Assembly: GCF_001500045.1 (NCBI RefSeq) | Contig: NZ_LQIX01000006.1 | Span: forward strand, 1-64,000 | DNA from: Mycobacterium sp. GA-1199 | Lineage (GTDB): Bacteria > Actinomycetota > Actinomycetes > Mycobacteriales > Mycobacteriaceae | Length of the DNA stretch: 64,000 nt | Reading direction: 5' to 3' | Shown: piece by piece, positions 9,053 through 17,508 of the stretch | How the letters are laid out: each line of letters begins with the position of its first letter | Position numbering within the stretch: the stretch's first letter is position 1 | Program-made: the position numbers and the translations under genes | The notes under the pieces: generated by a model | The model's database searches: none | Told to the model about the DNA's origin: nothing | What the model saw: only the letters and a program-made list of their open reading frames with translations

Positions 9053-9727
9053 TCAGAGATCGTCGACGGACAGGATGTCGTCCTGGATCGCTCGGGCGAC
9101 TAGAGCCGCCTTGGTCGGCGCCGGCCGGCCGACCGCCGCGTACTTCGCCCGCACCCGCTGCAGGTGGGTCGCGACGGTGGAGGGCTCGATGTACAGCCGC
9201 TCGGCCACCGCGTTCTTGTTCTCGGTCTGAAACCAGGCGATCAGCACCTGTTGCTCCCGACGAGTCAACTGCGGGCGGGCTTTCCGGTGGCCGCTGTGCA
9301 GCGTCGGGGACGTCCTAGGGACCACATGCGGGCGACCGCTGCGTGCGGCGTCGATGGCGGCTGCCAGCACGTGTTCGGGTTCATGTTTGCCGATACAGCC
9401 GACGGCCCCCGCATCGAGGGTGGCGTTGACGACGTCCTCGTTGACCGAGCACGTGTACACGACGACGCGGTGGCCCGCGCCGCAGATCTGGCGTAGCGCA
9501 GCTAGGTCCGGACCACCGCCATCGCAGGGCAGGTCGAACAACACCACCAGTCCCGGAGCGACCTTCGGATACGCCGCGGCAAACTCCGCTGGACTGGTGA
9601 AATGGCCGATGATCGAGGTGCCTGGGTGACTGCGCCTCAACCACGACTCGATGCCCGCGTACACGACCCGCTGATTGCCGACGACCACGACCGACGTCGA
9701 ACGCTCCTCGTCGTCCGGCGGTGGCAT
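9053..9727 (-). CDS. Orphan NarL/LuxR-type response regulator with atypical receiver
   Basis: A 224-residue protein with an N-terminal receiver-like domain (about residues 11-130) and a C-terminal LuxR helix-turn-helix (about 152-215, starting LTRREQQVL). A candidate phospho-acceptor D65 sits in VVLFDLP and a conserved lysine K114 in CIGKHEP. The acidic metal-binding pair expected after the first strand is replaced by G18-N19, so normal phosphorylation is doubtful. No histidine kinase is adjacent. It could control the neighbouring secreted-protein genes, but nothing in the sequence proves this. Confidence 0.85.
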   Translation of the reverse strand: MPPPDDEERSTSVVVVGNQRVVYAGIESWLRRSHPGTSIIGHFTSPAEFAAAYPKVAPGLVVLFDLPCDGGGPDLAALRQICGAGHRVVVYTCSVNEDVVNATLDAGAVGCIGKHEPEHVLAAAIDAARSGRPHVVPRTSPTLHSGHRKARPQLTRREQQVLIAWFQTENKNAVAERLYIEPSTVATHLQRVRAKYAAVGRPAPTKAALVARAIQDDILSVDDL

Positions 9728-9839
9728 GCCGCAGACCCCCTATGTCGTGCAGACGCCGCTGCAGTTGTTTGCTTATGAAAGCACCGCTTCGCCGCCCGCG
9801 AGTTCGGTTTGAGCTAAGTCGATCTCGTGAAACGGCGAG

Positions 9840-9860
9840 CGTCCGCGCATCATGCGGACG
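9840..9860 (-). terminator. Possible terminator hairpin after small secreted protein
   Basis: CGTCCGC and GCGGACG form a perfect 7-bp stem with a 7-nt loop, about 95 nt past the stop of the gene at 9955-10290. Only a weak T-rich stretch (GTTTC) follows on the minus strand. Confidence 0.3.
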
Positions 9861-9954
9861 GTTGCCCATAACTCTACTGATTGAAACGCGAACGAACGCC
9901 AAGGCGCCGAGCAGCAAGGGGTAATCCCAGTGAGACTGCTACGAGCGAGCCAGC

Positions 9955-10290
9955 TCAGCAGAACTGGTACTCGACGTCCCAGAAGCCGGGTGAGGGGATC
10001 CAGCGGGCCGAGAACTGTCCGCCGAGGGCGGGATTGGCATCGTGGATCATTCCCGTGCCGCCGACGGCCGGGACGAAGCCGGGCGGGTCCCATGAGATCG
10101 AGACCGGCTCGCCCGGTGTTTCCGGCGTGCACCCGATCTGTTTCACGAGATAGCCATCGGTGATCGTCCACTCCGCACTGGCCTGATCCGGGCTCGGGGG
10201 AGGGGGTGATGCGTGCACGACGGCCGACGCCCCGATGGTCGCGGCGGTGATCACGCCCGCCACCGAGAGGATGAAACGTTGACCGCGCAT
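9955..10290 (-). CDS. Small secreted protein of unknown function
   Basis: A 111-residue precursor with a signal peptide (hydrophobic core at about residues 6-24, cleavage after VHA-S at about 28) followed by a Pro-rich start of the mature chain. The mature region has two cysteines (IGCTPE and the C-terminal residue) that could pair. The ATG at 10290 is preceded by AAGGAGGTG, an excellent ribosome site. It resembles the many small exported mycobacterial proteins of unknown role. No operon partner is evident; the next gene upstream is divergent. Confidence 0.75.
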   Translation of the reverse strand: MRGQRFILSVAGVITAATIGASAVVHASPPPPSPDQASAEWTITDGYLVKQIGCTPETPGEPVSISWDPPGFVPAVGGTGMIHDANPALGGQFSARWIPSPGFWDVEYQFC

Positions 10291-10483
10291 CCGACACCTC
10301 CTTGCACACCCGACCTCCGTGACGTTAGACCGTTCGGGATCGGGCGGTTTCGTTTCGGCTCAGTCGGGATCGGCGGCCGACCGGCCCCGCGCCTGGACGT
10401 CAACGGTTTCGAACCTGACGGCAACATCCCCGCAACACCGCATGGATAGCTTCGGGCGACCGACAAACCCGGAGGTCATCTAA

Positions 10484-11839
10484 ATGAACGAGTCGTTCGC
10501 CGCAACCGCTGCCGACACCCTCGCCAGGGGGATCGGACGACGCGATTTCGTGCGCGCTGTGGCAGCGGTGGGGGCCGGGGCGGGCATCACCGCCGTCGCG
10601 GCCGCCTGTGGGACGGGCGACACCCCCGCGGCGACCGGCGCGACGTCCGGCCGCTTCGAGATCCTCCAACCCGATCACGGCGACATCGCCGGCGACCACT
10701 ATCTGCGTTCGACACCCGATTAGGTGCTGTGGGGTTATGTGCCCAACGTGCATGCCGCGCCAGTGATACGGATGCGTTCCGAGCAGACGATCACCGTGGA
10801 CACCGTCTCCCACGAAGGCATCCTCGAGGATCAGGGCCGCAACCCGGTCGAGTACTTCGGGGGCAAGGGAGTCAACGAGTCAGATGTCCTGCAGGACGCC
10901 ATTGCGGTCGCATCCGATTACAACCGCACACCGCGCAACTTCGACAAGGACGGTCCGCATGTGGTGACCGGCCCGGTGTTCGTCGAAGGCGCTCAACCCG
11001 GTGATGTGCTGAAAATTGAGACCCTACAGGCTATTCCGCGGGTGCCCTATGGAGTGGTCTCGAGTCGGCACGGAAAAGGCGCGCTCGCTCGCAAGGCCGA
11101 CGGATCCGCGCCGGACGGCATCAGCATCGAAGAAGTGATGCCGCCGGTGGCCACTGACCGCAGGCCCAACGCAAACCCGCTCGAGTACGGCAATGTCTCC
11201 ACCTTCACCGCCGTGGAGGACGGTCACGGCCTCATGTCCTACGGTGAGGCGCGGGTGCGGTTCCCCCTGTCACCTTTCATGGGCCTGATGGGTGTCGCCT
11301 TCTCCCAGGACCGGGATATGACTGCGCCGACAGCGAATTCGATCCCGCCCACCGTCGCCGGCGGCAATATCGACATCCGTCTGCTGGGCGAGGGTTCCAC
11401 GCTGTACCTTCCGGTCTTCGCCGAGGGTGCGTTGTTCTACGTCGGCGATCCGCACATGGCGATGGGTGACGGTGAAGTGGCGCTCACCGCGATGGAAGGC
11501 TCGCTGCGCGGCACCTACCGCTTGACCGTGTGTAAGCCTGGATCCGGTGATGCACCATCGGTCGCATACCACTATCCGTTCGCTGAAACCGAATCCGCCT
11601 GGGTGCCAATAGGACTGTCCGACCCTGACGGGGCGGTCGGAAGTAACGGCAGCGACCTGAACATCGCGATGCGGCGGGCGGTGGTCAACGCCCTGGACTT
11701 CCTGCAGAACGACCAGCGGATGGACCGTGCCACCGCCTACGCCTACCTTTCGGCCGCATCCGATTTCGTTGTCTCCCAGGTCGTCGACCGCACCGTCGGC
11801 GTTCATGGCCAGATCTACAAGTCGCACTTCACGGTGTGA
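10484..11839 (+). pseudogene. Acetamidase/formamidase family protein interrupted by in-frame TAG
   Basis: One reading frame runs from the ATG at 10484 (GGAGG nine nt upstream) to a stop at 11837-11839, broken only by TAG at 10721-10723. The first 79 codons encode a twin-arginine signal (GRRDFVRAV) and the start of the enzyme. The frame resumes directly after the TAG with LWGYVPN and continues through SHEGILEDQG, VGDVLKIETL-like and GGNIDIRLL segments typical of FmdA/AmdA amidases, about 450 residues in all. Codon usage is normal on both sides and no frameshift is seen. It may be a recent nonsense mutation, a sequencing error, or use reinitiation at the GTG that abuts the TAG. Confidence 0.8.
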
Positions 11840-11861
11840 GACGGCCGCCGCGGCGATGTCG

Positions 11862-12356
11862 TCACTGTCGTGACAGGTGCTTGTCGAGCTTGTCCAGGCC
11901 AGCCTTGTAACCCCACTTCATGCCGAATGCAGCCATCCTGGCCTTCGCGCCGATGTTGGTGATCGTGACGTTGAGCTGGACGACTGTCATCCCGTCTTTC
12001 TCGGTGAGGATGACATCGTTGACGTGCTCGATCGTTGATCCTTCTTCCTCGCCCTCGGTCCACGACCGCGCGTCATAGGTCAGGCGCGAGCGTTCCTCGA
12101 TGCGGGTGAACGTGCCGGCCATCGGCCAGCGGGTGCCCTGGTACTTGCCCATGGCCTCACCGGCCTCCATGACGATGTAGATCTTCCCGCCGACCACCAG
12201 ATCGATCTCACATTCCGGCACGAACGTCTTCTCCGGGCCCCACCACTCCCGCACCATGTCGGGGTCCGTCCAAGCCCGCCAAACGGTTTCGATCGGGGCG
12301 CGGTACGAGCGTTCGAGGTTCAGCTTCTTGGTCTTCTTGAACATCTGCATCAGCAT
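11862..12356 (-). CDS. SRPBCC (AHSA1-like) domain protein
   Basis: A 164-residue protein with the START-like fold signature of Activator-of-Hsp90-homology-1/SRPBCC proteins: RSYRAPIETVWRAWTDPD near the N-terminus, then REWWGPE, and a C-terminal amphipathic helix (GYKAGLDKLDKHL). Such proteins bind hydrophobic ligands in a deep cavity; the ligand here is unknown. It lies 45 nt downstream of an ArsR regulator gene on the same strand, a very common ArsR-SRPBCC pairing in Actinobacteria, and is convergent with the interrupted acetamidase gene. Confidence 0.88.
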   Translation of the reverse strand: MLMQMFKKTKKLNLERSYRAPIETVWRAWTDPDMVREWWGPEKTFVPECEIDLVVGGKIYIVMEAGEAMGKYQGTRWPMAGTFTRIEERSRLTYDARSWTEGEEEGSTIEHVNDVILTEKDGMTVVQLNVTITNIGAKARMAAFGMKWGYKAGLDKLDKHLSRQ

Positions 12357-12401
12357 GGTGAATCCTCCTGGTGTCGATAGGGCGGTCAGGCCGTGCAGCG
12401 G

Positions 12402-12725
12402 TCAGTCGTCAGTGCGTTCACTGATGGACTCGAGATACCTGCCCAGCGAATCGAGGCGGGTCGACCAGAGTTGCGCGAATGATTCGGCCCAGCGGCCGAT
12501 GTCCTCGAACGGTGCGGCCTCCAGGCGGTAGATCCGCCGCCGAGCCAGGGCCTGACCGGCGACGAGCCCTGAATCCCCCAACACCCGAAGGTGCTTACTG
12601 ACCTGCGGCTGGCGGATTTCGAGTGCCTCGGCTATCTCGCCGACCGAAAGCGGTCCAGCGCGCAACAATTCGACGATCTTCAGGCGGCTTGGTTCGGCAA
12701 GAGCTCCGAAGACCGTCGACTGCAC
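12402..12725 (-). CDS. ArsR/SmtB-family transcriptional regulator
   Basis: A 107-residue winged-helix regulator. The recognition region is EIAEALEIRQPQVSKHLRVL at about residues 30-50, followed by the wing. No cysteine metal-site motif is visible, so it more likely senses a non-metal ligand, as do other ArsR proteins paired with SRPBCC genes. It is followed after 45 nt by the SRPBCC gene and is divergent from an NAD(P)-binding protein gene across a 66-nt gap that carries a long inverted repeat. Confidence 0.9.
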   Translation of the reverse strand: MQSTVFGALAEPSRLKIVELLRAGPLSVGEIAEALEIRQPQVSKHLRVLGDSGLVAGQALARRRIYRLEAAPFEDIGRWAESFAQLWSTRLDSLGRYLESISERTDD

Positions 12726-12744
12726 GGTTCGACGCTAGGACCCT

Positions 12745-12770
12745 GACATATTCCTGTCAAGGAATACGTC
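12745..12770. promoter_or_regulatory. ArsR-type operator in divergent promoter region
   Basis: A 26-nt inverted repeat with the perfect core TATTCCT-GTCA-AGGAATA at 12749-12766; with one mismatch the symmetry extends to GAC...GTC at the ends. It sits between the divergent ArsR and NAD(P)-binding genes and could control both. Confidence 0.65.
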
Positions 12771-12791
12771 AGCAGAGGCTACGTTGGAGGT

Positions 12792-13445
12792 ATGGCTCGC
12801 GTCCTGATCTTCGGTGGCCACGGCAAGGTGGCCCTGCACCTGTCCCGGATCCTCAGTGAGCGCGGAGACGAGGTGACCTCGGTGTTCCGCAACCCGGATC
12901 ACTCCGAGGAGGTGATGGTCACCGGTGCCCAGCCGCTGGTCGGCGATATCGAGGCTCTGGAGGTCGAAGCCCTCACCGAGATCATCGCGGGGCACGACGC
13001 AGTCGTGTTCGCCGCCGGTGCCGGCGGCGGCAACCCGACGCGGACCTACGCGGTGGACCGCGACGCCGCCACCCGCATCATCGATGCTGCCGAACGTGCG
13101 GGGGTGGCTCGGTTCATCATGGTGTCGTACTTTGGTGCGAAGACCGATCACGGTGTGCCCAAGGACAATTCGTTCTTTCACTATGCCGAGGCCAAGGCCG
13201 CTGCCGATGCGCATCTGCGAGCCAGCGGTCTGCGCTGGACGATACTGGGTCCGGGCCGTCTGACCCTGGAACCGTCCACCGGACGGATCGCCGTCGGTCC
13301 CGATGCCGTCGGAGGCGAAGTCTCCCGTGAAGACGTCGCGCTCGTGGCCGCTGCCTGCCTGGCGGACGACAGCACCGTCGGACGCACCGTCGAGTTCAAC
13401 AACGGCGATATCCCGATCGCCGAAGCACTGTCCCGAATCGCATGA
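12792..13445 (+). CDS. NAD(P)H-binding protein (atypical SDR, NmrA-like)
   Basis: A 217-residue Rossmann protein beginning VLIFGGHGKVALHL, a GxxGxxA-type nucleotide motif of atypical short-chain dehydrogenases. It has the conserved late segment FHYAEAKAAADAHLRASGL containing a YxxxK-like pair, then ILGPGRL. The family includes NmrA-like redox sensors and flavin-reductase-like enzymes; the substrate is not deducible. It is divergent from arsR, and its promoter region is shared with the inverted repeat at 12745-12770, so it may be a third member of the ArsR regulon. Confidence 0.85.
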   Translation: MARVLIFGGHGKVALHLSRILSERGDEVTSVFRNPDHSEEVMVTGAQPLVGDIEALEVEALTEIIAGHDAVVFAAGAGGGNPTRTYAVDRDAATRIIDAAERAGVARFIMVSYFGAKTDHGVPKDNSFFHYAEAKAAADAHLRASGLRWTILGPGRLTLEPSTGRIAVGPDAVGGEVSREDVALVAAACLADDSTVGRTVEFNNGDIPIAEALSRIA

Positions 13446-13755
13446 ACGGCGGCCAATGGCACCGGGAATCTCGCGGATGCTTCGCATTTCGATTTCGGGA
13501 GTTTCGGCGAATTGAAACACTTCAGATGTGTGTCATCGCAATGACGTTGACCCCATTCCATCCGGTATGGTCTAGCCAGCTCAATCGCTCGGCACAGCGT
13601 CCGTATTGCGTGCGCACAGGCTGAGTTGGTACCTAGGAGAAGACGGCTACTCGTGAAACCTTCATTTCGTATGTAGCCAGTTGCGAAATCACTCCGTGAT
13701 CTATCCGGCCGTGCCACGATTCGCCGTATTCACCTCAACGACCGGAAGAACCGCC
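13446..13755. other. 310-nt intergenic region, no gene seen
   Basis: No convincing coding frame. The region is less GC-rich than its surroundings and should hold the promoter of the DUF732 gene at 13756. A TTGACC is present near 13549, but no well-spaced -10 could be assigned. Confidence 0.4.
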
Positions 13756-14034
13756 ATGAAAGCAATATCCGCCGGCACCATTTTCACCGGCTTCGCAGCC
13801 TGCGCCTTGTTCATGGCACCGCTGGCGGTCGCCAGTCCCGAAGACGCATACCTGAATGTGCTCGACGAAGCGGGTGTCACCTGGCCGGGTGCCACTTCCG
13901 ACAACATGATCGCCGCAGGCAAGGGCGTGTGCACGGACTGGGCCAACGGCGCAACTCTGGAGGGCGAGATTTCCAATAGCGATCAATCTTCGGCGGGGCA
14001 CAACAGTGAGTGCACGACACCTGCCTCCTCGTAA
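13756..14034 (+). CDS. DUF732-like secreted protein, C-terminally truncated
   Basis: A 92-residue precursor with a signal peptide (cleavage after AVA near residue 24) and the first half of a DUF732 domain: DAYLNVLDEAGV followed by the VC-containing segment GKGVCTDWANG. The usual C-terminal half, ending in a YCP-type motif, is missing; it is replaced by a short unrelated tail rich in Ser/Thr after about residue 75. The last 52 nt overlap the convergent S51 peptidase gene. This looks like a deletion or rearrangement junction, so the gene may be a degraded copy. Confidence 0.6.
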   Translation: MKAISAGTIFTGFAACALFMAPLAVASPEDAYLNVLDEAGVTWPGATSDNMIAAGKGVCTDWANGATLEGEISNSDQSSAGHNSECTTPASS

Positions 14035-14687
14035 CGGAGTTCGTGTGCAGGATGCCGCAGTGGCTCGACGGTGGCGTCGTCGTGCACGATGATTCCGCCC
14101 CCGGAGGGAATACCGATCCCGGTAGCGGCTCCCTGCAGCGCATCGATCGCTCCCGACAACCTGGACCAGCCGGAATGCTCGTCGTGTGTGTCGATGATCG
14201 CGGGGACGAGCCCGAACACGGCGAGCAGCTCTGGTGCGACCGACTCCCTCTCGACGATGCCGTAGCGGCCGAGTTGGATCGCGCCGGCGGAAATGCCGAC
14301 CAGGACGGCTCCTTGGGTAAAGCGAGTCCGGATCACATCCGCCATGCCGGTGCTCTCGAAGACGTTCCAGCCGATCCGCACATCACCGCCCGCGAGGACG
14401 ATCACGCGGGCTCGCTCGAGAAAGGCGCGGTCGTCCTGGCCGAAAGACGAGTCGACCATGTGGAGGTCGGCGATTCCGACGGCGTCCATGGCAGCTTCGA
14501 AGATGTCGTAGAACTCGGGGCGATCACCGTTGGACGCGCCGATGTATGCGGCGCTCAGCGGTGCGTCTCGGGCGAGATCGTCGACCGCCGACTCGAGCAG
14601 CAGACGCTCGTGTTGCTTCCAGAACAGCAGCTGACTGTCCGCCAGAAGATAGAGCGTCCCCAGGTTGCTCTGGGGAGCCGACGTCAA
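13983..14687 (-). CDS. Peptidase E-like S51 family hydrolase
   Basis: A 234-residue protein of the S51 (peptidase E/cyanophycinase) family. The nucleophile elbow GISAGAIQ carries the catalytic serine, an upstream VLAGGDVR segment matches the family's glycine-rich strand, and DTHDEHSG lies toward the C-terminus. Peptidase E cleaves N-terminal Asp-Xaa dipeptides; related enzymes act on other substrates. The start is placed at TTG 14687, overlapping the stop of the upstream gene as TTGA; this gives the normal family length and implies translational coupling. Longer upstream reading is shadow of the neighbour. Confidence 0.85.
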   Translation of the reverse strand: MTSAPQSNLGTLYLLADSQLLFWKQHERLLLESAVDDLARDAPLSAAYIGASNGDRPEFYDIFEAAMDAVGIADLHMVDSSFGQDDRAFLERARVIVLAGGDVRIGWNVFESTGMADVIRTRFTQGAVLVGISAGAIQLGRYGIVERESVAPELLAVFGLVPAIIDTHDEHSGWSRLSGAIDALQGAATGIGIPSGGGIIVHDDATVEPLRHPAHELRYEEAGVVHSLLCPAED

Positions 14688-15370
14688 CTGGCGTCCCGCG
14701 ACCGGGACCGACCCAGGCGCCACTTGTTCTTCTTGGGTGTCTGGTACGCATCGTGGGTCCAGGCGTCCCACATGGCCTCGGATTCCTCCTGAACCGGGCT
14801 GTTGGTCACCTGCCATCCGAGGTTGTCGATTTCGGTTGTGCACCAGCGGATCAGCGATCCGTCGGCGCCGATCTCCTGAGCGAGCAGGACTCGCTCGTCG
14901 GGGCTGAGCTTGTCGCTGAAGGCCTGCATGGTGGTCTTCAGCCGCCAGTAGGGCACAACCCCGTCGCACTGCCGGCAGAGCCCCGCAAGCTCCACTCGCG
15001 CGCGCCCGAGCAGGGATGCCGGCTCTTCTTCGGTGGTGGGGCTCGCTGTTGTCTGCGTAGCTTCGGGGCTGGGCTTCTGCGCTTCTTCGGCATCTCCGGT
15101 CAGTTGGCGGTACTTGTGACGGAGCTCTTCGAGCTCGGCCTCGACGGCCAGGGCGCGTTCACGCCACCATGCAGCGTGGTACTGCGCAAGCTTTGCTTCA
15201 CAGTCCGGGCAGATCGCGCCGTCGCCCGCGGCATCGCCAAGCATCGTGGCGCTGGTGAGCGCGAGGCCACAGAGCGCCCGGCGGTCGTCGCGATTGAGGT
15301 AGTCCCCGTGGTGCACCACCGACGCCGATGTGTCCTGTACGTAGCTGTGGGGTGGTTCCACATCAGCCAA
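14684..15370 (-). CDS. Hypothetical protein with two Cys-pair (zinc-ribbon-like) motifs
   Basis: A 228-residue soluble protein. An N-terminal region has ALCGLAL, about 20 residues, then ICPDCEAKL, a spacing seen in small actinobacterial zinc-binding proteins. A charged helical segment with coiled-coil character follows (WRERALAVEAELEELRHKY), then a Ser/Thr/Pro linker, a second Cys pair LCRQCDG and a C-terminal domain with several Trp residues. I do not recognise a named function. The start is TTG at 15370 or GTG at 15361; neither has a strong ribosome site. It overlaps the S51 peptidase gene by 4 nt. Confidence 0.7.
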   Translation of the reverse strand: MADVEPPHSYVQDTSASVVHHGDYLNRDDRRALCGLALTSATMLGDAAGDGAICPDCEAKLAQYHAAWWRERALAVEAELEELRHKYRQLTGDAEEAQKPSPEATQTTASPTTEEEPASLLGRARVELAGLCRQCDGVVPYWRLKTTMQAFSDKLSPDERVLLAQEIGADGSLIRWCTTEIDNLGWQVTNSPVQEESEAMWDAWTHDAYQTPKKNKWRLGRSRSRDAS

Positions 15371-15416
15371 AGTAATTGAGCGGGAGCGACGTTTCCGTTG
15401 GTTCAGTGAAAACGGT

Positions 15417-15452
15417 CGACAGCCCCGGGGCGCCGTTGCCCCGGGGCTGTCG
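15417..15452 (-). terminator. Rho-independent terminator hairpin
   Basis: A perfect 15-bp GC-rich stem (15417-15431 with 15438-15452) and a 6-nt loop, 14 nt past the stop of the gene at 15466-16896. On the minus strand it is followed by ACCGTTTTC, a modest T-tract. Confidence 0.8.
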
Positions 15453-15465
15453 AGCGAGTGAAGTG

Positions 15466-16896
15466 TTACTTGTCGTTGTCCGAGTTCGGCTTGTTGTCGC
15501 CGTCGTTGTCACCGGGTGTGGTGCCCTGAGTCGTGCCAGTCGGCGCGGGGTTCTTGGCAGCCTCGATTTTTACGTCGACGTTCGCCCCTTCACCCGTCGG
15601 GGACTCCGTACCGGTCTTGGCGCCCGGAGAGAAGTTCTGCGACGGCCTCAGCACGTTGCGGGCCGACGGCTGCTTCTTCGGCAGCAAGTTCTTGGGCAGC
15701 AGGCCGCTAAGACCCCGGCTCTCCTGCTTGACGGGTTTCGGCTGTTCCGAGGCCTGCTTCGGACCGGTTTCGTTCTTCGCAACCTGCTCTTCCTGCAGCG
15801 CGGCTTCCGGTGCATCCGCTGCGGGGCGGGCTAGACGCTGGCTGCCCGTCGCCAAGGTGGTGACCCCCGGGCCTGCCGGGGCATCGGCGCGGACGACGAC
15901 GTCTTCGATCGCGCCGTTGATTCGCTCGGTCACACTCCACAGTCCGTTGCGGAAGTTCTCGACCAGGTTGCCCGGTCCGCCGATCGGCGCCGGAAGCGCA
16001 TCGCGCAGTCCGTAGAGCGCCGGGTCGGCCACCCAGAGCGGGCCGTCGACGATGTTCTCCACCGCGGTGAGCGCTGCTTCGGTGTCGCCCTGGGCGACCG
16101 CGGCCGCCACCTGAACCACGCCCACTGGACCGAGCACGGTTGCGGCGGCGAGCCGCAGTGTCGACGCAATCACGCCGCCCTCGGAGACGCGCGAGAACCC
16201 TTCGATCGGTCCTTCGACCGCGTCGTACTCGACGGGGCCGGGCCGCTCGAACGCCTCGATGGTCCCGTTGACGAAGCGCTGCACCAGCGCGCCCGGGTCC
16301 TGCAACCCCTCGTTGATCTCGAGGGTGAGCCTGTACAGCTGGTCGCGAATCGTTGCGACGAGTCCGTCCGGCCCGCCGAGCGGGGCAGGCAGCGCGTCAC
16401 GCAAGGCGAACAGTGCGGGGTCGATTGCCCACAGCGGCGCGTCGACGAGGTTCTTCACGAATGCTTCGAAGCCCTCGGTGCCGTCGCCCTCGCTGATGGC
16501 TTGGGCAAGCTCGATCAGCCGAAGAGGCGCGAGCGCGGTGGAGCCGATGCGCAGCGCGGACGCGGCGAATCCCTGACCGATGCGTCCCACGCTGTCGAAG
16601 CCGGTGACCGGCCTGTAGTTGTTGACGCTGTCGGCACCGGACCGGTTGAACGCGGCGAGGGTGCCCGCGATGAATTCCTCCAACGCAGCACCGGGCGCGA
16701 ACGTTTCCAGCAAAGCACGTTGCGCTTCGATCTGACGTTGGATCTCGCTGGTGTTCGCGGCCATCAGCGCCACGTCGTGCGATCTGCTCTCTGCCGAGAC
16801 ATTCGCTGGTGCCGATGCGATCGGACCGGCGACGATCACACCTGCCCCCACAAGTGCCACCCCGGTCGTCACATACTTTTTGGCGCTGGCCTTCAT
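15466..16896 (-). CDS. Secreted protein with two tandem ~128-residue repeats
   Basis: A 476-residue precursor with a signal sequence (hydrophobic at about 10-30). The body consists of two homologous units, about residues 70-196 and 202-330. Each ends with the same signature: a PLW segment, then DPAL, LRDALPAP and GGP. The C-terminal 140 residues are a low-complexity, Pro/Lys/Asn/Asp-rich tail. The ATG at 16896 has GGGGAGGGG just upstream. No enzymatic motif was recognised; the architecture suggests a surface or secreted mycobacterial protein. A strong terminator follows at 15417-15452. Confidence 0.75.
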   Translation of the reverse strand: MKASAKKYVTTGVALVGAGVIVAGPIASAPANVSAESRSHDVALMAANTSEIQRQIEAQRALLETFAPGAALEEFIAGTLAAFNRSGADSVNNYRPVTGFDSVGRIGQGFAASALRIGSTALAPLRLIELAQAISEGDGTEGFEAFVKNLVDAPLWAIDPALFALRDALPAPLGGPDGLVATIRDQLYRLTLEINEGLQDPGALVQRFVNGTIEAFERPGPVEYDAVEGPIEGFSRVSEGGVIASTLRLAAATVLGPVGVVQVAAAVAQGDTEAALTAVENIVDGPLWVADPALYGLRDALPAPIGGPGNLVENFRNGLWSVTERINGAIEDVVVRADAPAGPGVTTLATGSQRLARPAADAPEAALQEEQVAKNETGPKQASEQPKPVKQESRGLSGLLPKNLLPKKQPSARNVLRPSQNFSPGAKTGTESPTGEGANVDVKIEAAKNPAPTGTTQGTTPGDNDGDNKPNSDNDK

Positions 16897-17508
16897 GAGC
16901 CCCTCCCCTTGTTTGCGCGCTCGTAACGAGTAGCAACCTACGCCCGCGTCGATACCTAAGGCAAGTTGCCACGAGTTCCTCGCCAAGACGGATTGCTGTC
17001 CTGGCCGGACGCTTACGTCCAGTCGGCGAAAAGCGGCTATCTACCTGCTAATACCGACACAATAAGCCGGTGGTTGATTGTGCAGGCGAAGAAACGCCTT
17101 CGCTACGACACCGAGCGACTCCAGGTCGACTCGGGCGAAGTTCGGTATGTGGCAAATCAACGCGATGCATGCACCGAGGTTGCTGGCATGTACTTGGCGG
17201 CATGTCGAAAAAGGGGGGGCGCCGTTACAAAGGGCCGGCCGCTCAGGGTAATGACGGCCGGCTGTCCAGTTTGCGAAGATCGACAGGCGGCCTGCGCCTA
17301 AGCGGGGTCATATGCGCGACGAGTCGAGGCAGGCAGAGGAAACGAGTGATAGGCAAGCAAACGCCCATAGCCACCGGATCCGTTGGCCCGGACTCGCCCA
17401 TGAAAGCCGGCCGCACCAGGTGGGACATACCACCCGCGGTGGCTGCCGTCGGTAGCCGACGCGATCAATCAATGGCATGGACACCCCCTCGGGCGGCCAG
17501 CGCTAGGT
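16897..17508. other. 612-nt region without a convincing gene
   Basis: It contains the promoter region of the repeat protein (minus strand). A plus-strand open frame at 16966-17301 lacks a ribosome site, recognisable domain or mycobacterial codon bias. The base composition is less GC-rich than the neighbours. No terminator was recognised after ectD. Confidence 0.5.

Noticed and set aside
16966..17301. 111-codon plus-strand frame in the gap next to ectD
   Set aside because: No ribosome site, no recognisable domain and atypical codon use; kept only as an unassigned region.
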